From Lactarius indigo (Eukaryota; Basidiomycota; Agaricomycetes; Russulales; Russulaceae), in assembly GCA_025766275.1 (NCBI GenBank), contig JAFKAC010000018.1, forward strand, positions 620,001 to 684,000: a stretch of DNA of 64,000 nt, given 5' to 3'. Each line of letters starts with the position of its first letter. Position 1 is the first letter of the stretch. The notes beneath the pieces are model-generated. The model did not search any database and had not been told where the DNA came from. It saw nothing but the letters and a program-made list of their open reading frames with translations. Shown here one piece after another: positions 31,675 through 42,405 of the stretch. The translations under genes and the position numbers were made by a program.

Positions 31675-32669
31675 TGCCTGATCACTGATTCGGACGGGAC
31701 CACTGAGTCAGACAGTCACGCTTGGTCACGGCCCTATTTTGGAAAGTTTGGAACCCCGCTTGACCGTGCAGCTGCTGAAACTCGGATTGCGCAGTGTCGG
31801 CGAATGTTAGGCAAGATGTAGCTATTCTCGTTATGTGAAGGTACTATAAATCTAGCTATAAGGTTAAGTCTGTGTATTAGAATTATAAACCTGAGATACT
31901 ACATAATAAGCAGGTGGAGGTTGAACTTGAAGGACTGGCACCTCAAGAGAAGGCATCGGGCATTGGTGAATATAGTGATTAGTTGGGGTCATGTAGGTAC
32001 TAGAAGGGGGTGAGGCCGGTGAGGTAGGGTCAAGCATGCAATTTCGTTGTTTCCTCCAGCTCCAGTGCGGTCATCACCTGCCAGTGGTGGGCCACCTATA
32101 ATTCGGCTGTCTTGTTCTCAGACCTCTTTGTTATATGTAGGGTTTTTCTTTCACGAATGGGTTTGTTCAAAGCAGCTTCGTATGTGAGACAAGAGCTGGG
32201 TCTGTTGTTGTAAGTTGACCCTTGAGTTGACCGATGTGCGTCCTTTCAGTATGCACCCCAGCCGATCTATTGGCAACACAATACGACTTGATTTCTCCTA
32301 AATTGACATTCCCTATGGTTTCTCAAAAAAACTACTGGTGATTTTGGTCATTTTCTCATTGTGCGCGACCTTCCAACGATCCACAGGTATGAGCGAAGAG
32401 TCGAGATGGAGACCACTTGCACGTCCTTCCAATTTTGGAATGTAGTCAGCCACTGAATCAAACCCCGAAATGGCATTGGTCGGCGAGCGTGACAGACAGC
32501 CTTTTTGCTAACTTCGTAACACAACAAGATTTTAACAAAAAAACGGTTCGAGTACACTAAGGAGTAGTACTAGGTATCGTGTATTTAATTTGGTAGCAAT
32601 TGAGCCAGAGATGAGTGAGGAAATCGAAGTGTCTGACTCAGTGGTCCCGTCCGAATGAGTGATCAGGCA
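31675..32669. mobile_element. 995-bp DNA element with 40-bp terminal inverted repeats
   Basis: TIRs at 31675-31714 and 32630-32669 match over 40 bp with one mismatch and start TGCCTGATCACT. The target duplication is TA (15222-15223 and 32670-32671), with the Helitron sitting between the left TA and the left TIR. No transposase recognised inside; the longest frame (32348-32557, minus) has no known motif. This is probably a non-autonomous element (MITE-like). Confidence 0.8.
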
Positions 32670-33510
32670 TAGTACTACTGAACGTATCGGTCTCGAAATA
32701 TGTGTTTAGTCTACGGTTTTCTCATGATACCGAATCAGAATTGTCTCGTCCGTTTTTGCCACTACTTGATTTCCCTGTCACTTTCATTACACAGAAGTCC
32801 AAGCAGAAGTCCCAGTGTACTAAGTCCACGACTGCATTTATTTTTTTCGCCTTTTATCTATTTCCTTCTATTTTGTCGGTGGTTGGGTTATGTGGGCTCA
32901 GGTGATAGGTGTACATACCGCTTTTACAGTGAGTTAGAGGAAACGTCATCTTACACGATCTGGGCGCCTATGGCGGTAGTCTTCCTGTTGCTGCAACATT
33001 CGGCGGCTCTCGAGTCGGTCTACAGCTTTTCCTTCCTATTCCCATTAGCTTTTGGTTTTTCAGGAAACGGAAGTCATCGGTGCGGTTGGTCAACGCCGAT
33101 ATGTCGGCTGCGGTTTGTCCCAGCCCCGCGCTGGCACTGGCACCTGGCTGGCACGACGATCTAATCATGTTCATGTCAAGGCGGTTCTCCGTTCAAAGTG
33201 GTTACCTCTGTCCCTCATATTCCGGTGTCGTCGGTAGGTGCGCATTATATTCCATGGACTTCGGCGGCTGGTCTGGGGGATCATGCAGAGCTTGTTGTGA
33301 CTGAGGTCCATCCCAGCTTCAGTTCAGGCACACACATGTACATTCTGGTACCTGAGTACCTCAAATACCCCTCCACGGACATCGGCTCCGCGTACATCCT
33401 TGCGTGCGTCGTCTCTTTTGCGGTGTGTTAGGTAGCAAGAGGTAACCAGGTTATCTGACAGTTCTACCTAACACGGCCCGGAGCGGGCCTATGAGTCACG
33501 AAGTTCCCAT
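32670..33510 (+). other. Unit 4 resumed: downstream segment resembling unit 3
   Basis: After the transposon nest the unit 4 sequence continues with the block that follows the zinc-finger gene in units 1-3 (GTCTCGAAATATGTGTTTAG, 32691). It then runs parallel to 11970-12380 of unit 3. A short frame (33080-33304, with PSPALALAPGWHDDLIMFMS) has only a fragmentary counterpart in unit 3. Probably a decayed gene; no family recognised. Confidence 0.35.
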
Positions 33511-33512
33511 CA

Positions 33513-33929
33513 TTGCTTCGTCTTACCTTTCCTCGTCCGCGGCGTTCTGAACTACGAGCCAATCCTACACCGAAACCTCTGATCACTTGTCCTTCCCCTT
33601 CACGATCCTCCAGAAACTCCCGGCGTAACTTACAGACGACGATCGCTTGCTCTGCCAGTGTGGCCCTTTCCCCAGAGCCCACTGAAGACAGCCTCGTCGC
33701 CATTCCTCCTGCCCCGGACATTCTGGGCTTTGCTATCGCAGCATCTTCAGTGGGAGCGTACGTCGCTGGAGCGCTACTAGCACTGTACCTCCTGACCAAG
33801 AGGATGAGCCATCAACTAGCATGTTGGCAGGTTGGTCCAGCTGTATACAGACTTGCGTGGCTGGCCTATTTGGCGGAGGCCAGAGTGACGGTGCTGTACC
33901 CTCCCCTCCTTTTTCGTCTGAGTTCTTAG
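33513..33929 (+). CDS. Hypothetical ORF with one membrane-like segment
   Basis: 138-codon frame of uncertain reality. A hydrophobic stretch ILGFAIAASSVGAYVAGALL could span a membrane. It has no counterpart in the other units and no recognised family. It may be a chance frame in the decayed downstream half of unit 4. Confidence 0.15.
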   Translation: MLRLTFPRPRRSELRANPTPKPLITCPSPSRSSRNSRRNLQTTIACSASVALSPEPTEDSLVAIPPAPDILGFAIAASSVGAYVAGALLALYLLTKRMSHQLACWQVGPAVYRLAWLAYLAEARVTVLYPPLLFRLSS

Positions 33930-34010
33930 CCTAATTAGTCACACCTGGCTGGCACAAGACATTCTTATGATGACTAGCCCATTCTTCTCCCCGCCGCACA
34001 TAGGTGACAA

Positions 34011-34510
34011 GCTACTCGCCAGGTTGACGGACTTTGGGGCTCGCGCGCAATATTAATTCAGACAGCTCGTGGCGGCCCACCACCAACGCCGAGGCTCCCC
34101 TCCTCTCGCTCTATCACGGTCCGGCCTCACACCTCCACATTACACCACTACTCTACGCATATTTCTCCATCTGCCTCGCGTACGAAGCAACTCCGCGCGC
34201 ACCCCCGGCACGCACAACGCGAGACAATCGCATGGGCGCTCGGCGTCGTGCTCTTCGCACTCACGATACCCGCCGCGGATGTCGAGCGGGCGCAGACGCT
34301 GGGTTCTGCACGTCGTGCGTGAGGAGTGAGCTTAGCTTGCTCCAGTTGGAAGCGGAGGGGCAGGTGCGCTCTGCGTAGCTCGCGCGTCTTGCGGCAGTGC
34401 GGGACACCGTGGCGCAGCTGCTGGTGAGTGACCCGCGCCGCCGGCGTGCGTTGGCGCGCTCTGGAACGAACCGTGGACGAGGCGAGGCGAAGGCTGTAGT
34501 GCCATAGGAG
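34011..34510 (+). pseudogene. Kin4-like kinase pseudogene, unit 4
   Basis: Very degraded. Traces are the DFG region (CAGGTTGACGGACTTTGGG at about 34020), VAAHH (about 34070), WALGVVLFALT (about 34230-34265) and VAQLLVSDPRRR (about 34410-34445), in different frames and with deletions. The following 34670-34990 matches the post-kinase blocks at 2940-3160 and 8430-8640, confirming it as the third kinase copy. Confidence 0.5.
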
Positions 34511-36160
34511 CTTCCTGATACGTGTTGCGCTAACTGTGTTCAATCCGATCACATACATTTCTTCGAGTGGCCATACAACCAACACCTACTGCGAAACAAA
34601 AGCGAGTGGTAGCGTCGAACCTGCACGTGCATCCCGTACTAATTCGTTCGTGTCTACCTGTCGAGCGCGCTACCTAAGTCTTATGTAAGCCAAACATCTT
34701 TAAAACTCCCGCCAAGTCGATAAGAGGCTTACGGCGTTGACACAGAAAACAAGCTGCATACTTTAGATTTCCGTGTTCTTTGTTCTCCTGCTTGGCACTA
34801 AAGTCCTTAGCTTGTTCGTTTGTTTCTGTGCCCAATGTAATCCGACGTCTCGTCCTCCGTCATTTCTTTTTCCCGTTGTCTGTCAATCGAGGCTGTCGAC
34901 CGAGACTAAGGTTAATCGACGTCTAACAGCGAAGATAATTCCCAGACGCCAGGCGCTTTGTGGGCGAGAATGTGTGCCTGTATTTTAAAGCCCAAAGGGT
35001 ATAGTAAGAAGTAGGCACAGTGAGCGCCGCAGATGATGCAGCTCCAATACTGTTTCGGAGGTCCAATTCCAGAACAATTATGCGTCTAAATGCCTATTCT
35101 AGTCGCATGTCTTCCTTGTTGCGGGTGGCAACTCTCTTTCCTGTGGGTTCAGGGCTTGCTCATCTAACGCGTGGAGAATACATCTCAGGGACTCGAGAAA
35201 TATTAGCGACCCTAGTTCCCAAAACTTGGATGTGATCCGCGGCTTGCTTCTTTTTCGTCCTTGTTTCCTCGAGGTAATCGCCAAGAAATCAATGAAATCA
35301 TCCGCCGCCCTGGGAAGAGGTAGCCCCACTCTCGATCTTTCCGGAGCCACGAGGTAGCGTACACGTAAAGATACGACTGCTAGGAGGGATTATCGCATCA
35401 GCGGGCCGACGAAAGAGTTTGCACTTGCAGCCTACACCAACGGACAAAGTCTCAGTGGTACAGCCTGTGCGGTGTTGCCGCTGAGTGAGAGCGCTTTGGT
35501 GATCGAAACACAATCATGAGGAGAAAGGGGGACGAGGCGATGCAGAGACAGAAGGTAGGACCGAAGAAAGCGTGAGTATAACGTAAGCTTTCTGGAAGGA
35601 CGGAGTAGTGCACGGAGGGGTAGCAAATGGGCAGGAACGGTGGCAATGAGGTAACAGCATGGGGCTAGGCGCTTCAGTTGCCAGTGGCTGCACGGGACGA
35701 ACCTGGGTCACCAAGTCGGCCAGGCCAAGCAGGCGTTGTATGCATTTGTCCATAAAGAGGCAAAGAAAAGGCGCCGAAAAGGGTGAGATGCTAGAAATGG
35801 GAGAGATGGCCCCGTAGAATTGGTGACCCGGTCAATGATAGGAAGGCCAGTGAGTGATTGCCATGAGGCATATAGGAAAGAGGGAAAGTGGTCCGTAGAA
35901 TTGGCAGAACGGTGATCAGGACGATTATAGGAAGTAAACGACCCAGGTGGTCATCACATGTCAGGCCATCAAGTTCAAGAACGATGGACCCAAATGAGGG
36001 AAAAGGAAAGAAAAAGAAAAAGACCACGATGAATGAGGGTGCCCAGTTCTGAGAAGCCATTACAGTCGAGTATGCGCCATTCATCCGCGCCGTCGGTGGG
36101 AAGTCATCGAGCGCTTACTCTCATGGTGAGCACCCAGTGGCACTGGCCAAGGCACTGGCA
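34511..36160. other. 3' part of unit 4, no gene assigned
   Basis: 34670-34990 is the duplicated post-kinase block. The rest holds only short unconvincing frames and an A/G-rich stretch at about 35995-36025. Confidence 0.4.
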
Positions 36161-36629
36161 CCTATGTGATAATCCCGTCCCGGCACTCCATGCGCTTCAT
36201 CAGATTACTGAAAGCTTTGAACTAGATGCCGAACTTTTTTCACGAGAAAATGGCATACTGCCGCGTAATCAAGTGGGAAATCCCAAGTGCCAGTATTCTT
36301 CCTCCCACGATCATCAACGGCCAGATGTACTGTCAGGTGCTTCGTGCTTGTGTCGGCGTGGAGCGCTACATGTTTGCCTTGAGGCTACGAGCGCTCTAGT
36401 TCTCGTTCGTAAGCCAGGGTCTCCCGTGCCAATGCGCCTAAGCGAACGAACTCCAAGATCTGCCATCGGGGCGTGTCTGGCACTGTCTGCCAATGCGTGA
36501 TCCTTGGAAGAACCATTGATTATGATGGCACGACTGCATAACACATAACATAAAACCTAAGGAGGGGTGGCATCACCCCTGGGATCTCAACACTTATCTG
36601 GTGTGCCGCAGCACACACCTCAGCAGATC

Positions 36630-37613
36630 ATGGATCAGCATCGCCGCTCACCACTACCAGAAGCAACCGTCCGATGTCTCCCCAAGTCTTCTAGTAATCC
36701 CGTCTTTGCGGGTGACCCAGGGCTTTACGCACAGCTACGGGGTCTTCTCGTGCCAGACGTCACCGAGATTTCGACTGGGAGCGATAGCTGGAACATCTCA
36801 CCATTTCTGTCGACGATGCAACAGCTCGGAAATGGGCTCTACCCTCCAATTGTTGGTCAAGTGAGTCTCCTATCTATGTGTTTTTAGCGCAGAATTTAAC
36901 GTCTTGACGCACAGGAGGATAGGGTGTATGATCCTCTTCTTGAGCATTCCTTGGATCATCACGCAACACTCTCCCAGTCAGTCTGGCCTGAGGTCCGTAT
37001 AGCATAGTACTCAGGATAGCGTAGCTTCTCCCTCACAGATGACCAGATGACGGACGACTGCCGGGCCTTTACAGACATTATAGCCAACTCGAATTACCAT
37101 GAACGCTTTATGACACTGGAAGAGGAACTTTCGATAACGCCGTTTGGTGCGGTACCTCAAGAAGCCATACATACACATAGCGAGGGCGATCACCTAGGTG
37201 AGCTACTGGCACGCCGCCTTTTCATCCGATATAATGTCGGATAAGCAGCTGATCCCAACCTAGTGGTTTCTGGCTCAGAAACCCTTTCGCAATTACGTAC
37301 CCAACGAGGCGTGAAGGTAGAAAACACGACCAAGAAACCGTATAAATGCAATTCCTGTAGCCTCAGTTTCACCCAGCGACAAGGCCTAAAGAGGCACAGC
37401 CAAGATAAGCATGAGCCCAAGCAGGGCTGTAGCTTCTGTGCACAGTTTACATGGTCCCAAGGACGCCGTTATGTTTACCGGAAACACCTTCAAGAGGAAC
37501 ACCCTGGCGTTGTATCGCCGTCACTTGATGCAGCTCCAGTTGCACGCAGACGAGGCATCAACCCAGAGGGTCGGAACTCCCGTCAAAATTCTGTCGTTCA
37601 TCGCAGTAGCTGA
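36630..37613 (+). pseudogene. C2H2 zinc-finger gene, copy 5, exon 3 lost
   Basis: Recognisable parts: exon 1 (36630-36860), exon 2 (36915-36992), exon 4 (from 37039, DDQMTDDCRAFTD) and exon 5 (about 37259-37613). The last includes fingers YKCNSCSLSFTQRQG and CSFCAQFTWSQGR with KHLQEEH. Exon 3 and its flanking introns have collapsed to a single short stretch (36993-37038). Joining exon 2 to exon 4 at the visible sites changes frame and meets a stop at once. Unless another splice site is used the copy makes no full protein. The finger exon itself is open and well conserved, so a shorter product from a downstream start is possible. Confidence 0.55.
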
Positions 37614-39479
37614 ACGTCAGGTTTAAGTTCGGCGGAGTTTGCAGAACAGGGTTACAGAACCAGCTAGTTTTTTTGTTTCTGTGTCTATGGTGGAATTCTT
37701 AGTATGTTGTATGGTTGACGAGTACACAATGGGGCCCTGTGATGGGCACGAACCAATATGTGGTACTGCGACTGCATTCAACCTGCCGTGATTTGCTCTC
37801 TTCTGTTACGTTAGTGACTTGGTTCTGTGGATAGGGTATTTACGCAAAGCGAAATCTGATTTCAAAACCATGCATTGGCAACCTTTCAACTCAGCTTGTA
37901 ACTCAGGCTGGTGTGGTCGCTCGCGATTATTACAAGGCAAAAAGGATAACGTTTATGGTGTTGATGCCCCTCCTTCCCCTTCACGGCCCCAACTTCAGTT
38001 CACTCGATCGGGGCGCTTGTGACGACTCTTCCTCCCGCCACACACTATCGCTGCCGGCTCCATTTCAGCACTTAAAAGACTCGAATCATAACCAGAGGGA
38101 AAGTGTATCGCAATTGTTGGCAATTTTGGCTGGTCACACTATGATTACGCACGTCTCTACCAGTGGCACTCTGTGAAAAACGGAGACGGGACATACTAAA
38201 AGTGCAGCGACAGGGTTTTGCTGTGGCGGCCCTATAGGGGAGCTCAACAAGGTATATCTCGAGGGCGGTGCTGACGTTCCTTCAATTGCGGGTGAGAAGG
38301 AAGGTGAGTGGATTACTTTTGGCCCGCTGACTGCGGGGGACCCCTGCCACCAGGTGGGTGGACGATAGCGCGGCTATAGGAATAGGAACCGGTAGGCGCG
38401 AATCTCTTTCTTCTACAGAGTTCCCTCACCGAAGCTCGATCTTTCTGAGAATAGTCGAGGCTACCCCCCCAACATCTGATGGCGGTGGCGCTCCGCATGT
38501 CTGATGCTCTTCTGTCGATATACCGTAAGAATAAAACATGTCGTTTGTTCAATGGTCGCATTCCAGCTTCTTTTCCGCCCTCATGTGCTTCTGATCGTCC
38601 CTGGTAATCTGTCCCATCAAGTGGCGGCTCTGGTGCCAAAGGTGGGACATCTCCCTTTTTTTACTTCACCGGATCGTCTCTCGACCCGAGGGCTGGATGA
38701 CCGTGTAATGTACGGAGGAGAAACGGTTTCGCCGCAAGATTTTACCAAGTCGAATGATGTGGTCCTATTTCTTCCCCGAGCCGTCAAAATATGTGGCGGG
38801 ACCAACAGCACTCCTGCTCTCATCTCGTGTAGGGGATGCCCACCCACATGCCTGTGGTCCGCACTCTGACGCCCCCAAGAGTCAAACTCATCGTATACCA
38901 ACTCATTAACAGCCGAGTGGCCACTGTCCACGGTCGCTCGTCACCGTCAAGAACAGCAGTGCTGCAGCAGCATAGATAAAGATCCACGCTACAGGTGAGT
39001 CCTGAGGGGGTGCGGGTGAGCTGGTAAGTGGTGGCGCGTGTATTACCAGTCGAAGGGTACAAAATCATTACGACTACCGGGAGATTTGGTAAAAACCGGT
39101 GAACACGAGTCTCGGCCCAATTGACAGATGACTTCTGGAGAGCGCTCTTGGATTGAATGGATGAACAATCTGAAGAGGCTCATCAGACCTCGGCTAGTAG
39201 CTCCAGACCTTCGTGGAGGTGCGTGCGCCGGGCACCGCGGGAGTTAAATTATGTCCACTTTTGTAAAGTATGAACCTTGCTCTATTTTGGTGGCTGGACG
39301 GAATATTATCATTCACCTCAAAAACAGGGCCGAAAACCGTGAGCCCATGGCCTCTTATCTGGAGACGCTCGTAAGCCGATGTGCCTCCTGGTGGGCCTAT
39401 CATGATGGAGGGAAAGCGGAGCAATTGTATTACCTCATGGGCCGACGGGCCCGCCGCGCCTTTTGCGAGCATTGTCCGT
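37614..39479. other. 3' flank of unit 5 and unassigned sequence
   Basis: 37680-38200 resembles the post-zinc-finger spacers only weakly. From 38200 to 39479 there are short frames on both strands without recognised motifs. No RNA gene seen. Confidence 0.3.
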
Positions 39480-39494
39480 GACATGTAGCATATG
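39480..39494. repeat. 15-bp target-site duplication, left
   Basis: GACATGTAGCATATG, repeated exactly at 42391-42405 right after a poly(A) run. Confidence 0.9.
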
Positions 39495-39837
39495 ACCTAG
39501 AGGAAACCCTCCTCACGCTTACCTAGAGGGCACTGCCCTCACGCACACCTACTAGGGGACCACCACCCCATGTATACCCGGGCCTTGCGCATAAATAATC
39601 CCCCCCCCCGTGAACACCTGTGTAAAGTGGGCGACAGCCATAAAATAAAACAAAAGCTACTATATAATCCACTAATCAAAACACTACGAACCTCCAGACA
39701 CGTCTCTTGTGGGTGGGAACACTCCACACTCCAATACTTGGGCAGGGAGTCCGCACGCACCACCCCCATGGGGGGTTTTTTGTTTTTTGTTTTTTTTTTC
39801 CCGCCCCAACCGGCCTCCCGGCCCGTTCCTATGTAAA

Positions 39838-40099
39838 CATGCCAACACAACACAGCACCACAAACGACCGCACAGTTCAACCCAAGAGTAGTGCGTCTAC
39901 TCAAAATAAGGCTCAAAGTCACCATCTCCAAATCAGCGTCCCTGATTTGGATGTTGAAATGTTAAGGAAATATCCGTGGCAAAATACACACGGAAAGAGA
40001 AGCAGAGCAAATACGGCTCAAAGTAATCAACAGGAGACTCTCCGAAGACGAACGACAGCAACCGAATTGCTGAGGAAAGCGTATTACATAACCTGGTAA
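39838..40099 (+). CDS. Small ORF in the retro-insert leader
   Basis: An 86-codon frame starting MPTQHSTTNDRT with a polar, basic C-terminal half. It could be the start of a LINE ORF1, judged only from its place near the 5' end of a poly(A)-tailed insert. No zinc knuckle or coiled coil is present, and no family is recognised. Confidence 0.25.
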
Positions 40100-40625
40100 A
40101 AACACGGAGCTGAATCAACTAGAGGCACCGCGACCTCCCAGCTTTCTGGATGAATCGAAATGTGGTTTTTTAGTGGGTAGTAGGTTCTACCAGATAGACC
40201 TGAAGCACTTGAGTCCCACACTACCCACTCTGGGTGTGCGTCAATGCATTTTTCCCCGTTTTCGAGCCTCCGAGGTTCGCTTCAGCGCGTTAGGTAGAAT
40301 TGTTAGGTATTGCGGTTTTCATAACACTTGCCGATTTTTACAACACTACACATACAGGCGGGGATTGAATGGGCATCTTGGTGATCATGCCGAGTTTCTT
40401 TCCCACAAAAAATAATCATAGTAATTACAGTAATAAATGAAATTATATATCCTATCATACTTGTTGGTTTTGGAAACCATTAAAAAAACCGATATTTGGT
40501 CTAGTAGGGACTCAGTCTAGTGCGAGCCATGTCAATTCTGATGGGGATGGGATAGGGAAAAAAAGACTTTGTCGACATTCTGTGACATGCGCTGCCTTTT
40601 GAGGTCGCAATGGGTAGTCTGCAGA

Positions 40626-41061
40626 TGTTACGGTTCCGAGGGACCGTACGTTTGCTAAGTCACGCGGAGCTGTGCTCAACGCAGTCGGGAGAGTCGAGAC
40701 TTGTGTTTTGGAACACAAGCCGAGTTTCGGGGATACCTTGGCTCAACTCAAAGAGTATCGCAAGGGAGAGGGGAGTTCACGCGGGGTTCCTGAAGGCAAG
40801 ACAAGTGGGTTCGGATTCGAGAACTAAGAGTAGACAAGTATTCGACTTGCTACAGTACTACCTTTATACTCGTACAAACTGGGGTTTTCGGGGGCCGTTT
40901 TCTACAAGCCACGTCACCTATCGATTGCTACGTGGACGATTCGTGATACTAGCACCATAAGGCGTGCTTTCGAGCAATACCAGACTTCTGCAAAACTTAC
41001 GAGGTCGGAACTTGGACGCGCGTTGCGTGACGTGACGTCACGATGTCACGTGACCGTGACA
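40626..41061 (-). repeat. Solo LTR (436 bp) nested in the retro-insert
   Basis: TGTTAC...GTGACA ends, with target duplication GCAGA at 40621-40625 and 41062-41066. On the minus strand TATAAAGG (about 40866) could be its TATA box, so the LTR is probably in minus orientation. It is a different family from Gyp1 and Gyp2. Confidence 0.8.
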
Positions 41062-41149
41062 GCAGAGACAGACGAGCAGAGGGAGGTTGTTGTTCAGCGC
41101 AGACCCTAGAAAGAAACGTTGAGAACCTAGAAAACAAGGAATAAAGGTT

Positions 41150-42045
41150 CTACTTACGATGGCCACAATGAGGGCAAACGTTTTTTTCCCTGACAGGACC
41201 CACACCACTTTGTGTGGCTGGTACAGTGCAGATGGGGGTCCGCTGAATATGGTGGGGGAGGGCCTTGAAAGGGGCCGGAGAGAATGTGGGGAGATATTCC
41301 AATGGGTGGTCGATAGGGCCCATCGTTGGACTGATTGACCATGTAAAACATCTGTGAAAAAGGCCGGGGAGAGCTGGTGTCCGAAAGAGTTGAAGTCGAG
41401 TAACACGGACAGATCGGAGAACATGCCATGCTTGGGATCAACAGCATTGTACTGAGAGACGAAGTTGTTGAAGGGCAGTGCCTGATAGCTGGGGGTAGAA
41501 TTGGTCATGAAAGAGCACTCTGATATGGCAAGGCCGCTGCACAAAGAGACATGAGTTGGAGGTCAAGTTTGCGGTGGGTCTGAGGTAGCTTACTTGTTTG
41601 ATGTAGGCCGTTCGTTGTATGCGGTGTCTCACTTGTGGCTTTGCATTACGACTCCGCTCAGGACAGTCAGCGGAGGTGGTTGTTGACGGGGCGGTAGCAT
41701 CAAAAGACATAGAGTTGATGGACAGCTGCGGTTGTGCAGTGTATTGCTGTGGTGGCTGTGTGGCAGTGAAAGCCTGCCATTGAGGTCGGTACATTGTAGC
41801 ACTACAAAGAGTGAAAATCATGTTTTTTCTCCGGTGAAGGGGCTCACACGCTGGATGGTAATGTCCTGGCAGGTCTGTAGTGAGGGAGAAACAGACATGT
41901 TGTGAGGTTGTAAGAAAGACGTTGACTTGGTTGCCTTCGATGTATGGGTGGACTCAAGAATGACTGATACTGATCCAGTGGCAATATTGTTGATTTCTGA
42001 GTCACACAGCCCATGCAAGGACATCGATAAAGCCAACTCCTTCAT
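41150..42045 (-). CDS. Possible spliced gene of unknown function, 3' end lost
   Basis: On the minus strand three exons can be joined in one frame. Exon 1 starts at ATG 42045 (MKELALSMSLHG). Exon 2 lies after a 46-bp-class intron ending TTTGTAG. Exon 3 holds NSTPSYQALPFNNFVSQYN, GMFSDLSVLLDFNSFG and LSPAFFTDVLHGQ. A donor-like GTAAGT follows near 41158, beyond which a solo LTR cuts the locus. The composition (Ser/Thr/Pro/Gln-rich, aromatic clusters) recalls fungal regulators, but no domain is recognised. It lies antisense inside the poly(A)-tailed insert. Low confidence in the exact exons. Confidence 0.3.
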
Positions 42046-42405
42046 GTTATTGGAGTTGGCAGACCATTGTTGGAGGGATTGGAAGGGACGACAGAAGGAC
42101 CCTCAGGGACGCTGACTCGCTAGTTTCGCTAGTTGCACAATGCTGAACTAGCAATGCAGATAACTATTCAATAACCCTATTCTTCCAAGACACCTATTCA
42201 ATAACCCCCAATTATGTACGATAGCTCAATTTCTCGAGAATTTCCCACTCTACTGAACTATGAACCCCGCTCTTGAGTTTGGATGTCTGGCTGTGTGCTA
42301 ATAAATGAATCGGCAACTGTTATGAAAACTGCAATAACCTAGTTACTATCCTTCGCTACCTAATATATCGCTATTCCAAAAAAAAAAAAAGACATGTAGC
42401 ATATG

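Larger units (their letters stand above)
39495..42390 (+). mobile_element. Poly(A)-tailed retro-insert of 2.9 kb
   Basis: Flanked by perfect 15-bp duplications and ending in 13 A residues (42378-42390), the signature of target-primed reverse transcription by a LINE machinery. The 5' part has G/C-rich leader-like sequence and a small frame at 39838-40099. The 3' part contains spliced-gene-like sequence on the opposite strand. A solo LTR (40626-41061) inserted later. It may be a LINE derivative, a SINE-like chimera or a retrotransposed host transcript; the 3' end does not resemble that of the LINE at 43849. Confidence 0.7.

Noticed and set aside
33513..33929. Membrane-protein gene in the downstream half of unit 4
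   Set aside because: Listed only at low confidence; the single hydrophobic stretch and lack of a counterpart in unit 3 make chance likely.
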